Assembly (NCBI GenBank): GCA_015978205.1
Contig: JADWMM010000036.1
Coordinates: 1 to 54,176, forward strand
Source: Alkaliphilus sp. NP8
GTDB lineage: Bacteria > Bacillota > Clostridia > Peptostreptococcales > Natronincolaceae
Direction of reading: 5' to 3'
Length of the DNA stretch: 54,176 bases
Shown: positions 33,581 to 42,894 of the stretch, in pieces
Numbering within the stretch: position 1 is the first letter of the stretch
Layout: every line of letters begins with the position of its first letter
The notes under the pieces: generated by a model
Databases searched by the model: none
Seen by the model: only the letters and a program-made list of their open reading frames with translations
Told to the model about the DNA's origin: nothing
Translations under genes and position numbers: made by a program

Positions 33581-35125
33581 ATGACTATTTTAAAAAACAA
33601 TAAGGAAATGAAATGTGAATTTGAAAAATATACTATACAGTTATATAGAGCTCTTAATAGACAATATATTAAAGAAGATGCTATTGATGTTGTAACTAAT
33701 TTTATTTATAAAAAGTTAGGATATAAAACCTTATATTTAGACACTATAGAGAAAAGTGAAAAAGTAATGCTTAGAGAGATTCCTACTAAAGATATTAATA
33801 ATAAATTAGAAATAGATAATAAGTTAAGTTATGGTGTTTTTAACTTAAATGAAAGTATAGATACATATAAAAATCAATTATACTTAGATAGTTTAGAGGA
33901 TATAAAGAAATTGTTCCCTCAGTTAAATAAAACTATAAGCCCATATATATTATTATCTACACCTGTTTTTAATCAAAATAAATTAGTTGGACTTTTAGTT
34001 GTGTATAATAAAGAAAAATATAGAAAAATGTCACAAGAACTAAAAAAAATGATAAAATTAGTCGCTAAGGAACTTACGGCAGTATTCTCTAGAATAGAAA
34101 GACAAAATTTGGACTTTGAAAATATGTTGGGTTTAACAGCTTTAGAACATATTTTGTTGCATAATCTAGATGAAGATTCACCTTATAGTAATAATCCTTT
34201 AGATAAAATGGTGTGGGTAATTGCAAAATCTACAGGAATGAAAAGATGTACTATAGCGCTTGTGGATGAAAATAGAAAGTATTTATTACCTCATTATTCT
34301 ACATTTGATAGTAGTGCCAAAGTTAATGAAAAAAGATATCCTTTAGATAAAAATAAAACTAAAGATCATACTGCAATTATTGCTATAGAAACAAAAAAAC
34401 CAGTAATTGTATACGATGCTCTTACAGATCCTAGATGCGATCCTCAACTTTCTAAGGAGCTAGGGGTTAGATCAAATATAACATTACCTATTATTAATAT
34501 CCATGGTAAAGCCATAGGTGTAATATATCTAGATAATAAGCAATATGAAATTTTTTCAAAACGCCAAATACGTTTTTTAGAAATAATATCTAGACATATA
34601 GGCCTTGTAATTTCAAATATGGAGTATATAGGAAATTTAAAGATATGGTCAAAATATGACGGTTTAACTGGACTATTAAATCGCAGAACATTTGAGAGTC
34701 TTTACGATGAAATGTATAAAAAATATAGATTCGGTAAAGGAAAGTTTTCAGTTTTAATGCTTGATATAGATAATTTTAAATTAACTAACGATACTTATGG
34801 TCATCAAATTGGAGATGAGATCTTAAAAGCAATTGCTAAGTGTATAAAAGGAAATGTAAGGGATGAAGATATAGTTGCTCGGTATGGTGGAGAAGAAATA
34901 ATTATTGTTTTAAAAGATATTTCTAAAGAAAGATCTCAAATTATAGCCAATCGTATTAGATGTGAAATAGAAAAGCTTCATATATGTGGTATAAACGTTA
35001 CTGTATCTATTGGTATATCAACATTTAGTTTAGATAGCTATAATAAAGATAACTTAATTACTATTGCAGATAAGCGACTATATGAAGCTAAAGATTTAGG
35101 TAAAAACCAAGTAGTTTATATGTAA
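33581..35125 (+). CDS. GAF-GGDEF diguanylate cyclase
   Basis: A 514-residue soluble protein. The N-terminal 170 residues form a degenerate GAF-like domain, residues about 190-345 a clear GAF domain (K-R-C-T-I-A-L-V-D-E, G-V-R-S-N-I-T-L-P-I, A-I-G-V-I-Y-L-D), and 355-510 a GGDEF domain. The active-site motif is G-G-E-E, with D-G-L-T-G-L-L-N-R and M-L-D-I-D-N-F-K ahead. An inhibitory I-site, R-D-E-D, lies five residues before it. It should make cyclic di-GMP, with product inhibition. No membrane segment; probably senses a cytosolic ligand. Single gene. Confidence 0.92.
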   Translation: MTILKNNKEMKCEFEKYTIQLYRALNRQYIKEDAIDVVTNFIYKKLGYKTLYLDTIEKSEKVMLREIPTKDINNKLEIDNKLSYGVFNLNESIDTYKNQLYLDSLEDIKKLFPQLNKTISPYILLSTPVFNQNKLVGLLVVYNKEKYRKMSQELKKMIKLVAKELTAVFSRIERQNLDFENMLGLTALEHILLHNLDEDSPYSNNPLDKMVWVIAKSTGMKRCTIALVDENRKYLLPHYSTFDSSAKVNEKRYPLDKNKTKDHTAIIAIETKKPVIVYDALTDPRCDPQLSKELGVRSNITLPIINIHGKAIGVIYLDNKQYEIFSKRQIRFLEIISRHIGLVISNMEYIGNLKIWSKYDGLTGLLNRRTFESLYDEMYKKYRFGKGKFSVLMLDIDNFKLTNDTYGHQIGDEILKAIAKCIKGNVRDEDIVARYGGEEIIIVLKDISKERSQIIANRIRCEIEKLHICGINVTVSIGISTFSLDSYNKDNLITIADKRLYEAKDLGKNQVVYM

Positions 35126-35255
35126 AAAGGCAAGGGATAGAATGAAATTAAACTTCTATTTCTTATTTTTAATTGTATAAATAGCTATAAAATTAATAAT
35201 AATGGACATGATTATAATACTGTGAACACTTTAATTTAGTGGAGGTAAATTAATC

Positions 35256-36659
35256 ATGTTTTTTTATTTGCTTTTTTTATTAATTTTAATAAGTATACTA
35301 ATATATTTTAATGTTAACAACCCTTTAAATAACCCATTCTTTATAAGCATATATCCTTATATGTTGGTATTTCTATTTATATATATAATTGTTATTTTAG
35401 TTATTCAATTTGTTGATAATACATTTATATTAGGATTTACATATAGTTTTATGTTCATATTCTTGGTATTTTCAATATATTCGTTTTTAAAGATATGGAA
35501 AAATCTAAAGTTATGTAAAAAAAATAATCTCTATAAAGATAGTTACGAAAATTCATCAAAGTCATTTAAAAATGAAGTTATACAAATGTATGATGGAAAT
35601 ATTATGTTTGATCAGATTATAGAAGAAATCAAAAAAGCTAAGAATCACATACATATTGAATTTTATATATTTAGGAATCATAACATAGCTGAAAAACTTA
35701 AATCTGTATTGATTCAAAAAGCTGAAGAAGGTATAGAAGTTAGAATAATTTACGATGGAATTGGAAACTTAATGCTAAAAAACAGCTATATAAAAGACTT
35801 AAAAGCGGTAGGAGTAGAAATGAAAGTTTATGACAATGTTTTTAAATCTATTATTAAAGGAACTCTTAATCATCGGAACCATAGGAAAATGGTTATAGTA
35901 GATGGAATAGTAGGTTTTACTGGAGGTATAAACGTAGGCGATGAATATTTAGGTAGAGATAAATCAGTAGGAAAGTGGAATGATTCACTAGTAAAAATAA
36001 AAGGTGAAGCAGTTAAGAGTATGCAAAAAATATTTTTAAATGATTGGAGACATGTTTCTAATAAGAACTTAGATTCAAAAAAATATTTTCCAGATGTCGA
36101 AGTGAAAAATAATTTGCCTATAAAAATAATTTCTAGCGTATATAATCCTTTTGGAAATGAAATAAGCAAAGCATATTTTTCTATAATTACTTCAGCAAAG
36201 AAAGATTTATATATTGTTACTCCGTATCTTGCTTTAAGCAATAAAATGATGGAAGGTTTGACGAATATAGCTGAAAAAGGAGTAAAAGTAAAAATAATAT
36301 TACCTAAAAAGACAAATCATTTTTTTGCATCTTGGGTAAACTCCACATTTTATAAAAAACTTATAAAAAGTGATATAAAAATATATTTACATGAAGATGG
36401 TTTTTTGCATTCAAAAATAATTGTAGCGGATAGTGAAGTTTTATCTATAGGATCGGCAAATTTAGATACAAGAGCTCAATATTTAGACTATGAAATAAAC
36501 GCAGTACTGTTTGATAAAAATCAGGGAAATAAGATGATTGAGCAAATTAATAAATATATAAATAAAAGTAAACTTCTTACAATGAAAGAGTATAATAAAC
36601 GTTCATTAATAGAAAAGATTAAAGAAAAAATCGGTATAATACTTAGACCTATAGTTTAG
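35256..36659 (+). CDS. cls: Cardiolipin synthase
   Basis: A 467-residue phospholipase D-superfamily enzyme. Two or three N-terminal membrane helices span residues 1-75. Both catalytic HKD motifs are intact: H-R-K-M-V-I-V-D in the first half and H-S-K-I-I-V-A-D in the second, each followed by the G-G/G-S strand. It joins two phosphatidylglycerol molecules into cardiolipin at the membrane. TGGAGGTAA ribosome site. Confidence 0.93.
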   Translation: MFFYLLFLLILISILIYFNVNNPLNNPFFISIYPYMLVFLFIYIIVILVIQFVDNTFILGFTYSFMFIFLVFSIYSFLKIWKNLKLCKKNNLYKDSYENSSKSFKNEVIQMYDGNIMFDQIIEEIKKAKNHIHIEFYIFRNHNIAEKLKSVLIQKAEEGIEVRIIYDGIGNLMLKNSYIKDLKAVGVEMKVYDNVFKSIIKGTLNHRNHRKMVIVDGIVGFTGGINVGDEYLGRDKSVGKWNDSLVKIKGEAVKSMQKIFLNDWRHVSNKNLDSKKYFPDVEVKNNLPIKIISSVYNPFGNEISKAYFSIITSAKKDLYIVTPYLALSNKMMEGLTNIAEKGVKVKIILPKKTNHFFASWVNSTFYKKLIKSDIKIYLHEDGFLHSKIIVADSEVLSIGSANLDTRAQYLDYEINAVLFDKNQGNKMIEQINKYINKSKLLTMKEYNKRSLIEKIKEKIGIILRPIV

Positions 36660-36719
36660 TTAAGTATATAAATAGTAAAGTTGTAAATAATAATTAAGGT
36701 GTTAACAAGGAGGGATTAT

Positions 36720-37709
36720 ATGGCAATAAAGGTGGGTATTCCTAGAGGACTTTGGTTCTATGACTATTATCCTTTATGGAAAACTTTTTATGAATACTTA
36801 GGTGCTGAAGTAGTTTTGTCAAGGCCTACTAATAAGCAAATACTAGATATGGGTGTGAAAAACACAGTAGATGAGGCCTGTCTACCTGTAAAAGTTTTTC
36901 ATGGTCATGTAATAGATTTAAAGGACAAGGTAGATTATATTTTTGTTCCTAAAATAATGAGTGTATATGAAAAAGAATATATATGTCCAAAGTTTTGTGG
37001 GCTTCCAGAAATGGTATTTCACTCAATTAAGGATTTACCTCAATTAATAGATGTGGAAATTAATTTTAATAAATCTAGAAAAAATTTAGAAGAAACAATA
37101 TATAAATTTGGATACTATATTACAAGAGATAAAGAAAAAATAAAAAAAGCATATGAGAAAGCTTTAGAGAATTATAGCAATTATAAAATGAAATTGAGAA
37201 ATGGATACTTACCTATAGATGGGAAGTTTGTAGACTTTAATAATAAATTAGATAAAAATATTAGAAGTAGAATAGCTATAGTAGGTCACACTTACAATAT
37301 GTATGATAGCTATACTTCTATGAACTTATTTAATAAACTAAAAAAAGATAAAGTAGATATTACTGTTCCTGAAATGATCGATTTTGAAATTATTAATAAG
37401 TATGCAAATGAGTTAGAAAAAAAAATGTTTTGGAGTTTTGGTAGAAAGCTTTTAGGTTCATCTATGTATTTTGCACAAGTACAAAATGTAGATGGGATTA
37501 TATATATATCTTCATTTGGATGTGGCATTGATTCAATAATACAGGATTTATTTGAAAGAAATGCCAGAAAACAAGGGAAAATTCCATTTTTATTATTAAC
37601 TATAGATGAACATAGTGGAGAAGCAGGAATAAATACAAGAATAGAAGCTTTTTTAGATATGATTGAATGGAGGAAAAGAAATGAAGGTAACCTTTCCGCA
37701 CATGGGTAA
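36720..37709 (+). CDS. CoA-activase/2-hydroxyacyl-CoA dehydratase-related protein (DUF2229-type), N-terminal component
   Basis: A 329-residue protein. It opens I-K-V-G-I-P-R-G-L-W-F-Y-D-Y-Y-P-L-W and contains E-A-C-L-P-V-K, C-P-K-F-C-G-L-P and F-G-C-G-I-D-S, the scattered cysteine motifs of the DUF2229/dehydratase-component family. These are thought to bind an iron-sulfur cluster. It ends in D-E-H-S-G-E-A-G-I-N-T-R. Start at ATG 36720 after AAGGAGGG; the in-frame GTG at 36699 precedes that site. It overlaps the next gene by 29 bases. Related proteins in other bacteria are fused with the next two genes' products into one very large chain. Confidence 0.78.
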   Translation: MAIKVGIPRGLWFYDYYPLWKTFYEYLGAEVVLSRPTNKQILDMGVKNTVDEACLPVKVFHGHVIDLKDKVDYIFVPKIMSVYEKEYICPKFCGLPEMVFHSIKDLPQLIDVEINFNKSRKNLEETIYKFGYYITRDKEKIKKAYEKALENYSNYKMKLRNGYLPIDGKFVDFNNKLDKNIRSRIAIVGHTYNMYDSYTSMNLFNKLKKDKVDITVPEMIDFEIINKYANELEKKMFWSFGRKLLGSSMYFAQVQNVDGIIYISSFGCGIDSIIQDLFERNARKQGKIPFLLLTIDEHSGEAGINTRIEAFLDMIEWRKRNEGNLSAHG

Positions 37710-38790
37710 TCAATACGTTGGAACGAAAGTATTATTAGAGGAGTTAGGAGTAGATATAATAATTCCTCCTAAGTGTAGCAAAGATACTTTGAATACCGGT
37801 GTAAAGTACTCACCAGAATCTATTTGTCTTCCGTTAAAAGTAAATATAGGAAATTATATAGAAAGTATAAATATGGGAGCAGATACTATTGCAATAACTG
37901 GAAGCTGTGGACCTTGTAGATTTGGGTATTATTCGGTATTACAAAAAGAATTACTTAAAGAAGCAGGGTATGATATAGATGTAATTTTATTAGATCCTCC
38001 TCAAGGAGATTATAAATTATTTTTTGAGCGAATTTTTAAGCTAACTGGAACAAAGAATCCTTATAGAATTATTAAAGCTTTGAAAAAAGCATATAACGTA
38101 TTAAAAGCAGTAGATGATTTAGAAGATATGACTTATTATAAAAGACCTAGAGAAAAGGTAAAGGGAAGTGTAGATAAGTATTACGATACATTTCATAAAG
38201 ATGTAAGAATGGTTTATGGATATAAAGCAGTTTCTAAACTAATACAAGAAACTAAAGAAAGAATATTATCAGTAGAAGAAGATCCGAATAGAGATGTTAT
38301 TAAAATAGGTATTGTTGGAGAGATTTATACTATTATAGAACCATTTGTAAGTCTTGATATAGAAAAAAAGCTAGGTAATTTAGGTGTAGAAATAGATAAA
38401 TCCCTAAAGGTAAGTCGCTGGTTAAATGAACATCTTTTTATGCATCCTTTAGGATTATCAACTGAAAAGGAAACCTGGGAGTCTGCAGAGCCTTATTTAA
38501 AGACTATGGTAGGTGGACATGCTAGAGAAACTATAGGATATGCTGTTAGATTTGCTAAAAGTAACTTTGACGGTATCATTCAGGTTTACCCTTTAGGTTG
38601 TATGCCAGAAATAGTTGCTCAAAGTATTCTTCCTACTGTTGAAAAGGACTATAATATCCCTTATTTATGTCTAATTGTTGATGAAATGACAGGAGAAGCA
38701 GGATATATGACAAGGTTGGAAGCCTTTGTAGACTTACTTAGAAGAAGAAAGGAGACTTTTAAAGGTGAAAAATTGTTATCTGGGTATTGA
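37681..38790 (+). CDS. CoA-activase/2-hydroxyacyl-CoA dehydratase-related protein, second component
   Basis: A 369-residue paralog of the preceding protein: F-P-H-M-G-N-Q-Y, S-I-C-L-P-L-K, G-S-C-G-P-C-R-F-G-Y-Y near residues 75-85, and Y-P-L-G-C-M-P-E followed by D-E-M-T-G-E-A-G-Y-M-T-R at the end. The cysteine spacing is that of the dehydratase fold with an iron-sulfur cluster. Start at ATG 37681 after TGGAGGAAA, inside the end of the previous gene. It overlaps the following ATPase gene by 26 bases, so all three should be made together. Confidence 0.78.
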   Translation: MKVTFPHMGNQYVGTKVLLEELGVDIIIPPKCSKDTLNTGVKYSPESICLPLKVNIGNYIESINMGADTIAITGSCGPCRFGYYSVLQKELLKEAGYDIDVILLDPPQGDYKLFFERIFKLTGTKNPYRIIKALKKAYNVLKAVDDLEDMTYYKRPREKVKGSVDKYYDTFHKDVRMVYGYKAVSKLIQETKERILSVEEDPNRDVIKIGIVGEIYTIIEPFVSLDIEKKLGNLGVEIDKSLKVSRWLNEHLFMHPLGLSTEKETWESAEPYLKTMVGGHARETIGYAVRFAKSNFDGIIQVYPLGCMPEIVAQSILPTVEKDYNIPYLCLIVDEMTGEAGYMTRLEAFVDLLRRRKETFKGEKLLSGY

Positions 38791-39748
38791 TGTAGGTTCA
38801 GTTAGTACTAATGTAGTATTAATGGACGATAATAAAAAAATTATAAGTAAAATTTATATAAGAACTAATGGAAAACCAATAGATGCTGTACAGAGAGGAT
38901 TAAGAGAAGTAAAATCTCAAATAAAAGAAGACATTAACGTAAAGGCAGTAGGTACAACAGGAAGTGGTAGGCATCTAGCTTCTACAATAATAGGGTCAGA
39001 TGTTGTTAAAAATGAAATAACAGCACATGGTATAGCTGCACTTAACTTTGTAGATGGAGTAAGAACAATATTAGAAATTGGTGGACAGGATTCCAAAATT
39101 ATTTTATTAAAAGATGGAATAATTAATGATTTTGCTATGAATACTGTTTGTGCTGCAGGAACTGGATCTTTTTTGGATAGACAAGCGGCTCGTATGGAAA
39201 TAGATATTAAAGATTTTGGAGGATTAGCTCTAGAGTCTAAAAACTCTGTACGAATAGCTGGAAGATGTGCTGTTTTTGCAGAAAGTGATATGATACATAA
39301 ACAACAGTTAGGGCATAATCAAGAAGATATTATAAAAGGACTTTGTGATGCTATGGTAAGAAATTATTTAAACAACTTAGCTAAAGGAAAAGAAATAGCA
39401 GGACCTGTAGTGTTTCAAGGTGGTGTAGCAGCAAACGTAGGAATAAAAAAATCATTTGAAGAGGCTCTAGGCACTCAGATTTTTGTTCCACCTCATTATG
39501 ATGTAATGGGAGCATTAGGTTGTTGTCTTTTAGCTAAGGAACATGCAGCTAAAGGAAATAAAACTAAGTTTCAAGGTTTTGATATTATTAACTCAGGTTA
39601 TGATGTAAAAGGTATAGAATGCTGTGATTGTGCTAATATGTGTGAGGTTATAGAAATATTAAGAGATGGACAATTAACGGCACGTTGGGGTGATAAATGT
39701 GGTAAATGGAGTGATTTAGTTAAAAGTGATATTGAAAGATTAGCATAA
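38765..39748 (+). CDS. BcrAD/BadFG/HgdC-type ATPase activator
   Basis: A 327-residue ASKHA-fold ATPase. It begins G-I-D-V-G-S-V-S-T-N-V-V-L (phosphate-binding loop), then G-T-T-G-S-G-R-H, E-I-G-G-Q-D-S-K, and the two cysteines C-A-A-G-T-G-S-F and R-C-A-V-F-A-E-S-D that hold a [4Fe-4S] cluster at the dimer interface in HgdC. Such activators use ATP to push an electron into a dehydratase or related radical enzyme. GTG start with AAAGGAG nine bases ahead. A C-terminal cysteine-rich tail (C-C-D-C-A-N-M-C) is extra compared with HgdC and resembles larger activases. Confidence 0.88.
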   Translation: MKNCYLGIDVGSVSTNVVLMDDNKKIISKIYIRTNGKPIDAVQRGLREVKSQIKEDINVKAVGTTGSGRHLASTIIGSDVVKNEITAHGIAALNFVDGVRTILEIGGQDSKIILLKDGIINDFAMNTVCAAGTGSFLDRQAARMEIDIKDFGGLALESKNSVRIAGRCAVFAESDMIHKQQLGHNQEDIIKGLCDAMVRNYLNNLAKGKEIAGPVVFQGGVAANVGIKKSFEEALGTQIFVPPHYDVMGALGCCLLAKEHAAKGNKTKFQGFDIINSGYDVKGIECCDCANMCEVIEILRDGQLTARWGDKCGKWSDLVKSDIERLA

Positions 39749-39834
39749 AAGAAGAACTTATTACTTGTCTCCTGAATAGAATAACCATATATCAATCTAT
39801 TGAGGTTATTAAATGAGGGAGGCAGGTGACTTCT

Positions 39835-40818
39835 ATGGGAATAATTGTGCAGAAATATGGTGGAACATCCCTTAGAGACTTAGACAAAAATAATAATTTA
39901 GTTAAGAACGTAAGAAAATGTGTAGAAGAAGGAAATAGTTTGGTTATAGTTGTATCTGCCATAGGTAGGGAAGGAGATCCTTATGCTACAGATACTTTAA
40001 TAAATCAGTTAAATAAAATAAACCCTGAAATTGATCCCAAAAAAAAGGATCTTATTATGTCTTGTGGTGAAACTATTTCTACAACTATTGTATCTCACTT
40101 ATTGGATACAGAAGGATTTTCTGTTGAGCCTTTATTAGGATTTCAAGCTGGGATATTAACAAATAATAATTTTACTGATAGCAAAATTATTAATGTTAAT
40201 GTAGATAATATTATGAAACATTTAAATGAAAAAAAAATAGTCGTTGTAGCAGGTTTTCAAGGAATAACTAAGGATGGAGAAATTACAACGCTAGGTAGAG
40301 GTGGAAGTGATACTACCGCTGTAACCTTAGGAGGATATTTAGGAGCAGAAAAGGTAGAGATTTATACTGATGTTTTAGGAGTAGCTTTTTTTGATCCTAA
40401 GCTTTTCTCAAGTGAAAAATATATAAAAAATATATCCTATGAAAATATGTATAACTTTGCACTTAGTGGCGCTAAAGTGATTCATCCTAAAGCTGTTTTT
40501 GCTGGTGAAAATTTTAATGTTCCTATTGAAATCTTTTCCACAGACAGAAATGGAGATGGTACTCTTATTTCTAAAATTGATAATGATGAAGTAATAATTG
40601 GTGGTATAGTTAAAAACAAAGAAAACTATTCTACTGTATCCATTTTACTAAAGAAAAACTTTAAAGATAAGGTTATTAATATTTTAAAGGAATTTAATAT
40701 AGAAAATAAAGATAAAATATACGATATTCAATATTTAGAAGATAGAATAGTATATACTATAGATAAAAAACATGTGATTAAATTTATACAAAAAATATAT
40801 AGCATAATAATAAAGTAG
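39835..40818 (+). CDS. Aspartate kinase, short form
   Basis: A 327-residue protein. The kinase part is complete: V-Q-K-Y-G-G-T-S at the start, then C-G-E-T-I-S-T, G-R-G-G-S-D-T-T-A-V and Y-T-D-V-x-G near 175. Residues from about 245 form only one ACT-like region ending without the usual second ACT domain; common aspartate kinases have around 400 residues. It catalyses the first step to diaminopimelate and dipicolinate. It is convergent with dpaB and dpaA, whose product pathway draws on the same intermediate. ATG 39835 follows GGAGGCAGGTGA. Feedback control may be reduced. Confidence 0.85.
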   Translation: MGIIVQKYGGTSLRDLDKNNNLVKNVRKCVEEGNSLVIVVSAIGREGDPYATDTLINQLNKINPEIDPKKKDLIMSCGETISTTIVSHLLDTEGFSVEPLLGFQAGILTNNNFTDSKIINVNVDNIMKHLNEKKIVVVAGFQGITKDGEITTLGRGGSDTTAVTLGGYLGAEKVEIYTDVLGVAFFDPKLFSSEKYIKNISYENMYNFALSGAKVIHPKAVFAGENFNVPIEIFSTDRNGDGTLISKIDNDEVIIGGIVKNKENYSTVSILLKKNFKDKVINILKEFNIENKDKIYDIQYLEDRIVYTIDKKHVIKFIQKIYSIIIK

Positions 40819-40839
40819 GGACCAATTGGTCCCTACTTT
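40812..40839. terminator. Shared bidirectional terminator over two stop codons
   Basis: A perfect 28-bp palindrome with arms AAAGTAGGGACCAA and TTGGTCCCTACTTT. The stop codon of the aspartate kinase (40816-40818) and the stop of dpaB on the other strand (40833-40835) both lie inside it. Confidence 0.85.
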
Positions 40840-41417
40840 ATTATTGGCTGTATTTGTTTTTTAGATAAAGATTCCTCAATAGAAGGAATTAACATATCAA
40901 ATTTAGCAACAAGAGAATTTGCTTTAGCAATAGCGTTATCTTGACCGAATGGAATAAAGTATATATTTTTAGTATTTAGTAATAATCCGATATTTTTACC
41001 ATTGGCACCTAATCCATCATTTGTTGCTATTCCTAACAATAAAGGTTTTTGATTTCTTAAATGGGCTTTACAGGCCATGGTTACAGCTGTATCTGTAATA
41101 CCATTAGCGAGCTTTGCAAGAGTATTACCTGTACATGGAATAACTATAAGTAAGTCTAAATCTAATTTTGGTCCAACTGGCTCTGCATCAACTATGGTAG
41201 TGATTATTTCTTTTCCAGTAATTTGCTTTAGCTTTTCCTTCCATTCTTCTCCTTTACCAAATCTAGTATTGTAAGTAGCTGCTGCAGTAGACATAATAGG
41301 GTATAAGTCTACACCTGTATCTGCAAGTTTTTGTATTTCTGGAAATATTTTAGCAAAGTTACAAGATGATCCAGTTATAGCTAATCCTATTTTTTTATCT
41401 TTTAATATTAAACTCAT
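40833..41417 (-). CDS. dpaB: Dipicolinate synthase subunit B
   Basis: A 194-residue flavoprotein-fold protein: G-L-A-I-T-G-S-S-C-N-F-A-K near the start, then P-C-T-G-N-T-L-A-K-L-A-N-G-I-T-D-T-A-V-T-M near residues 94-114, and G-I-A-T-N-D-G-L. With DpaA it makes dipicolinate, the spore-core chelator, in the mother cell during sporulation. It overlaps dpaA by four bases (ATGA), so it is translationally coupled. Confidence 0.95.
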   Translation of the reverse strand: MSLILKDKKIGLAITGSSCNFAKIFPEIQKLADTGVDLYPIMSTAAATYNTRFGKGEEWKEKLKQITGKEIITTIVDAEPVGPKLDLDLLIVIPCTGNTLAKLANGITDTAVTMACKAHLRNQKPLLLGIATNDGLGANGKNIGLLLNTKNIYFIPFGQDNAIAKANSLVAKFDMLIPSIEESLSKKQIQPIIK

Positions 41418-42286
41418 TTTTCTTCCTCCTTTTCAGTTATTATGTTAAATACAGTATCCATAATAATATTTGCAGCAGTTATTGGTGCCACTTTTCCCGG
41501 GAGTCCACCTGCTTTTATAATTTTGATGTTTAAATTTTCTGCTGCTTTTAAGTCTATACCTCCAGGGAGTGAAGCAAGTTCAATTACTATACAGTCTTTT
41601 TTTAGATTATTTAAAAGTTTTTCATTTAGAATAAGACTAGGTATAGTGTTAAAAATAACATTCATTTTATCTATATATAAATTCAAATCTTTAATATTAA
41701 CTGGAATGTATTCATAGCTTTTAATCCATGCCAAATCTTCAAACTTTCTAGCTTCTACGTATACGTTAGCCCCTATTCCTTGTAGCATTTTAGCAAGTGT
41801 TTTACCGATTCTGCCATATCCAAGTATCATAGTGTTTGAGTTATTAAGGGTAACTTTCATTTCTTCCATTGCAGTTTGTATTGCTCCCTCAGCTGTTGGA
41901 ATAGCATTTAATATTTGCATCTCTTCACGCGAAAAATAATCTTCAATTTGAATACCTTTACTTTTGGCTTTTTCTATGGTTTCTTCATCTATTTTTCCAG
42001 CTATAAACAATTGGTTGCTATTCAAAAGACTTAAAATTTCTTCTAAGTAAATTTTATTCGAAGTAAACGATGCATTTAATGTTACAGAATCTTTTGATAT
42101 AGGTAAAGGACCTATAATAATATCGGAGCTTTTTATAGCTTCACTAAGGTCATTCCATTTGTTTAGATTTGAATTTAAATTATCGAAGCCATATACTCTA
42201 ACGTCGTTTTTATTATTTTTTAATAAATCTGCCAATGCAATACTTCTTTTATCTCCACCTAACACAGTAAATATCTTTCTTTTCAT
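41414..42286 (-). CDS. dpaA: Dipicolinate synthase subunit A
   Basis: A 290-residue Rossmann-fold oxidoreductase. Its N-terminal part has V-L-G-G-D-K-R-S, and the NAD(P)-binding loop is I-L-G-Y-G-R-I-G-K-T near 155-164. L-A-S-L-P-G-G-I-D and A-G-G-L-P-G-K-V-A-P end the protein, as in SpoVFA. It oxidises the dihydrodipicolinate precursor with DpaB. AAAGGGGGG lies eight bases before the ATG at 42286. I could not fix a sigma-K promoter in the 363-base gap behind it. Confidence 0.95.
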   Translation of the reverse strand: MKRKIFTVLGGDKRSIALADLLKNNKNDVRVYGFDNLNSNLNKWNDLSEAIKSSDIIIGPLPISKDSVTLNASFTSNKIYLEEILSLLNSNQLFIAGKIDEETIEKAKSKGIQIEDYFSREEMQILNAIPTAEGAIQTAMEEMKVTLNNSNTMILGYGRIGKTLAKMLQGIGANVYVEARKFEDLAWIKSYEYIPVNIKDLNLYIDKMNVIFNTIPSLILNEKLLNNLKKDCIVIELASLPGGIDLKAAENLNIKIIKAGGLPGKVAPITAANIIMDTVFNIITEKEEEK

Positions 42287-42518
42287 AGTTGCCCCCCTTT
42301 ATGATGCGTTCTAAAAAAATTAGATTGAATAAGAATTTTAATTGAATTAAATCTTTATTTATTTTATGCTTTACGAATTTAATCTGTGAATAGAAAGTAG
42401 TAATAATAAGTTTTAAATTGCATATATAGTATTTTTAGAACATTTTATGATTAATGATAAAAAAATAATTAAAAATCTCTTATATACATAAAAATATATT
42501 TAATAGGTTATAAATAGA

Positions 42519-42546
42519 TTGCAAAGTTCAAAAGGTTTGGTATAAT
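42519..42546 (+). promoter_or_regulatory. Promoter of tatAC
   Basis: TTGCAA (42519-42524) and TATAAT (42541-42546) with a 16-base spacer, about 100 bases ahead of tatA. The rest of the 42287-42649 gap is A/T-rich and shows no gene or other clear element. Confidence 0.6.
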
Positions 42547-42649
42547 AATAATAAGTAAATAATTTTTTAACAATCAATTTTAATAAAGAATCATAATTCA
42601 TTGGACAATTTTTAAATTTAAATTTATAATATGAAAGGGTGGTATTAAT

Positions 42650-42835
42650 ATGTTTGGTAAATTAGGTACAAGTGAATTGGTGTTAATATTAGGTATTGCT
42701 TTAGTTATATTTGGACCAGGTAAACTTCCAGAGTTAGGGAAATCTTTAGGTAAATCCCTTAGTGAATTTAAAAAATTCTCTAAAGACGTAAAAGAAGATA
42801 TATCAATAGATTTAGATGAAAAAGAAACAAAGTAA
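42650..42835 (+). CDS. tatA: Twin-arginine translocase subunit TatA
   Basis: A 61-residue protein with the TatA layout: a membrane helix (residues 6-22, L-G-T-S-E-L-V-L-I-L-G-I-A-L-V), the hinge F-G-P-G-K-L-P-E-L-G, and an amphipathic helix (K-S-L-G-K-S-L-S-E-F). TatA oligomers form the pore for folded proteins. AAAGGGTGG site; it precedes tatC by 59 bases. No substrate with an S-R-R-x-F-L-K signal is seen in this window. Confidence 0.93.
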   Translation: MFGKLGTSELVLILGIALVIFGPGKLPELGKSLGKSLSEFKKFSKDVKEDISIDLDEKETK

Positions 42836-42894
42836 GATTTTGAAAAATGACATTATTTTAAAGAGTCACTTCGGCAAATGTAGGAGGTAAAGTT

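Noticed and set aside
42287..42420. Sigma-K or sigma-G promoter for dpaA
   Set aside because: Several CATA-like elements occur, but none has the right partner at the right distance, so no call is made.
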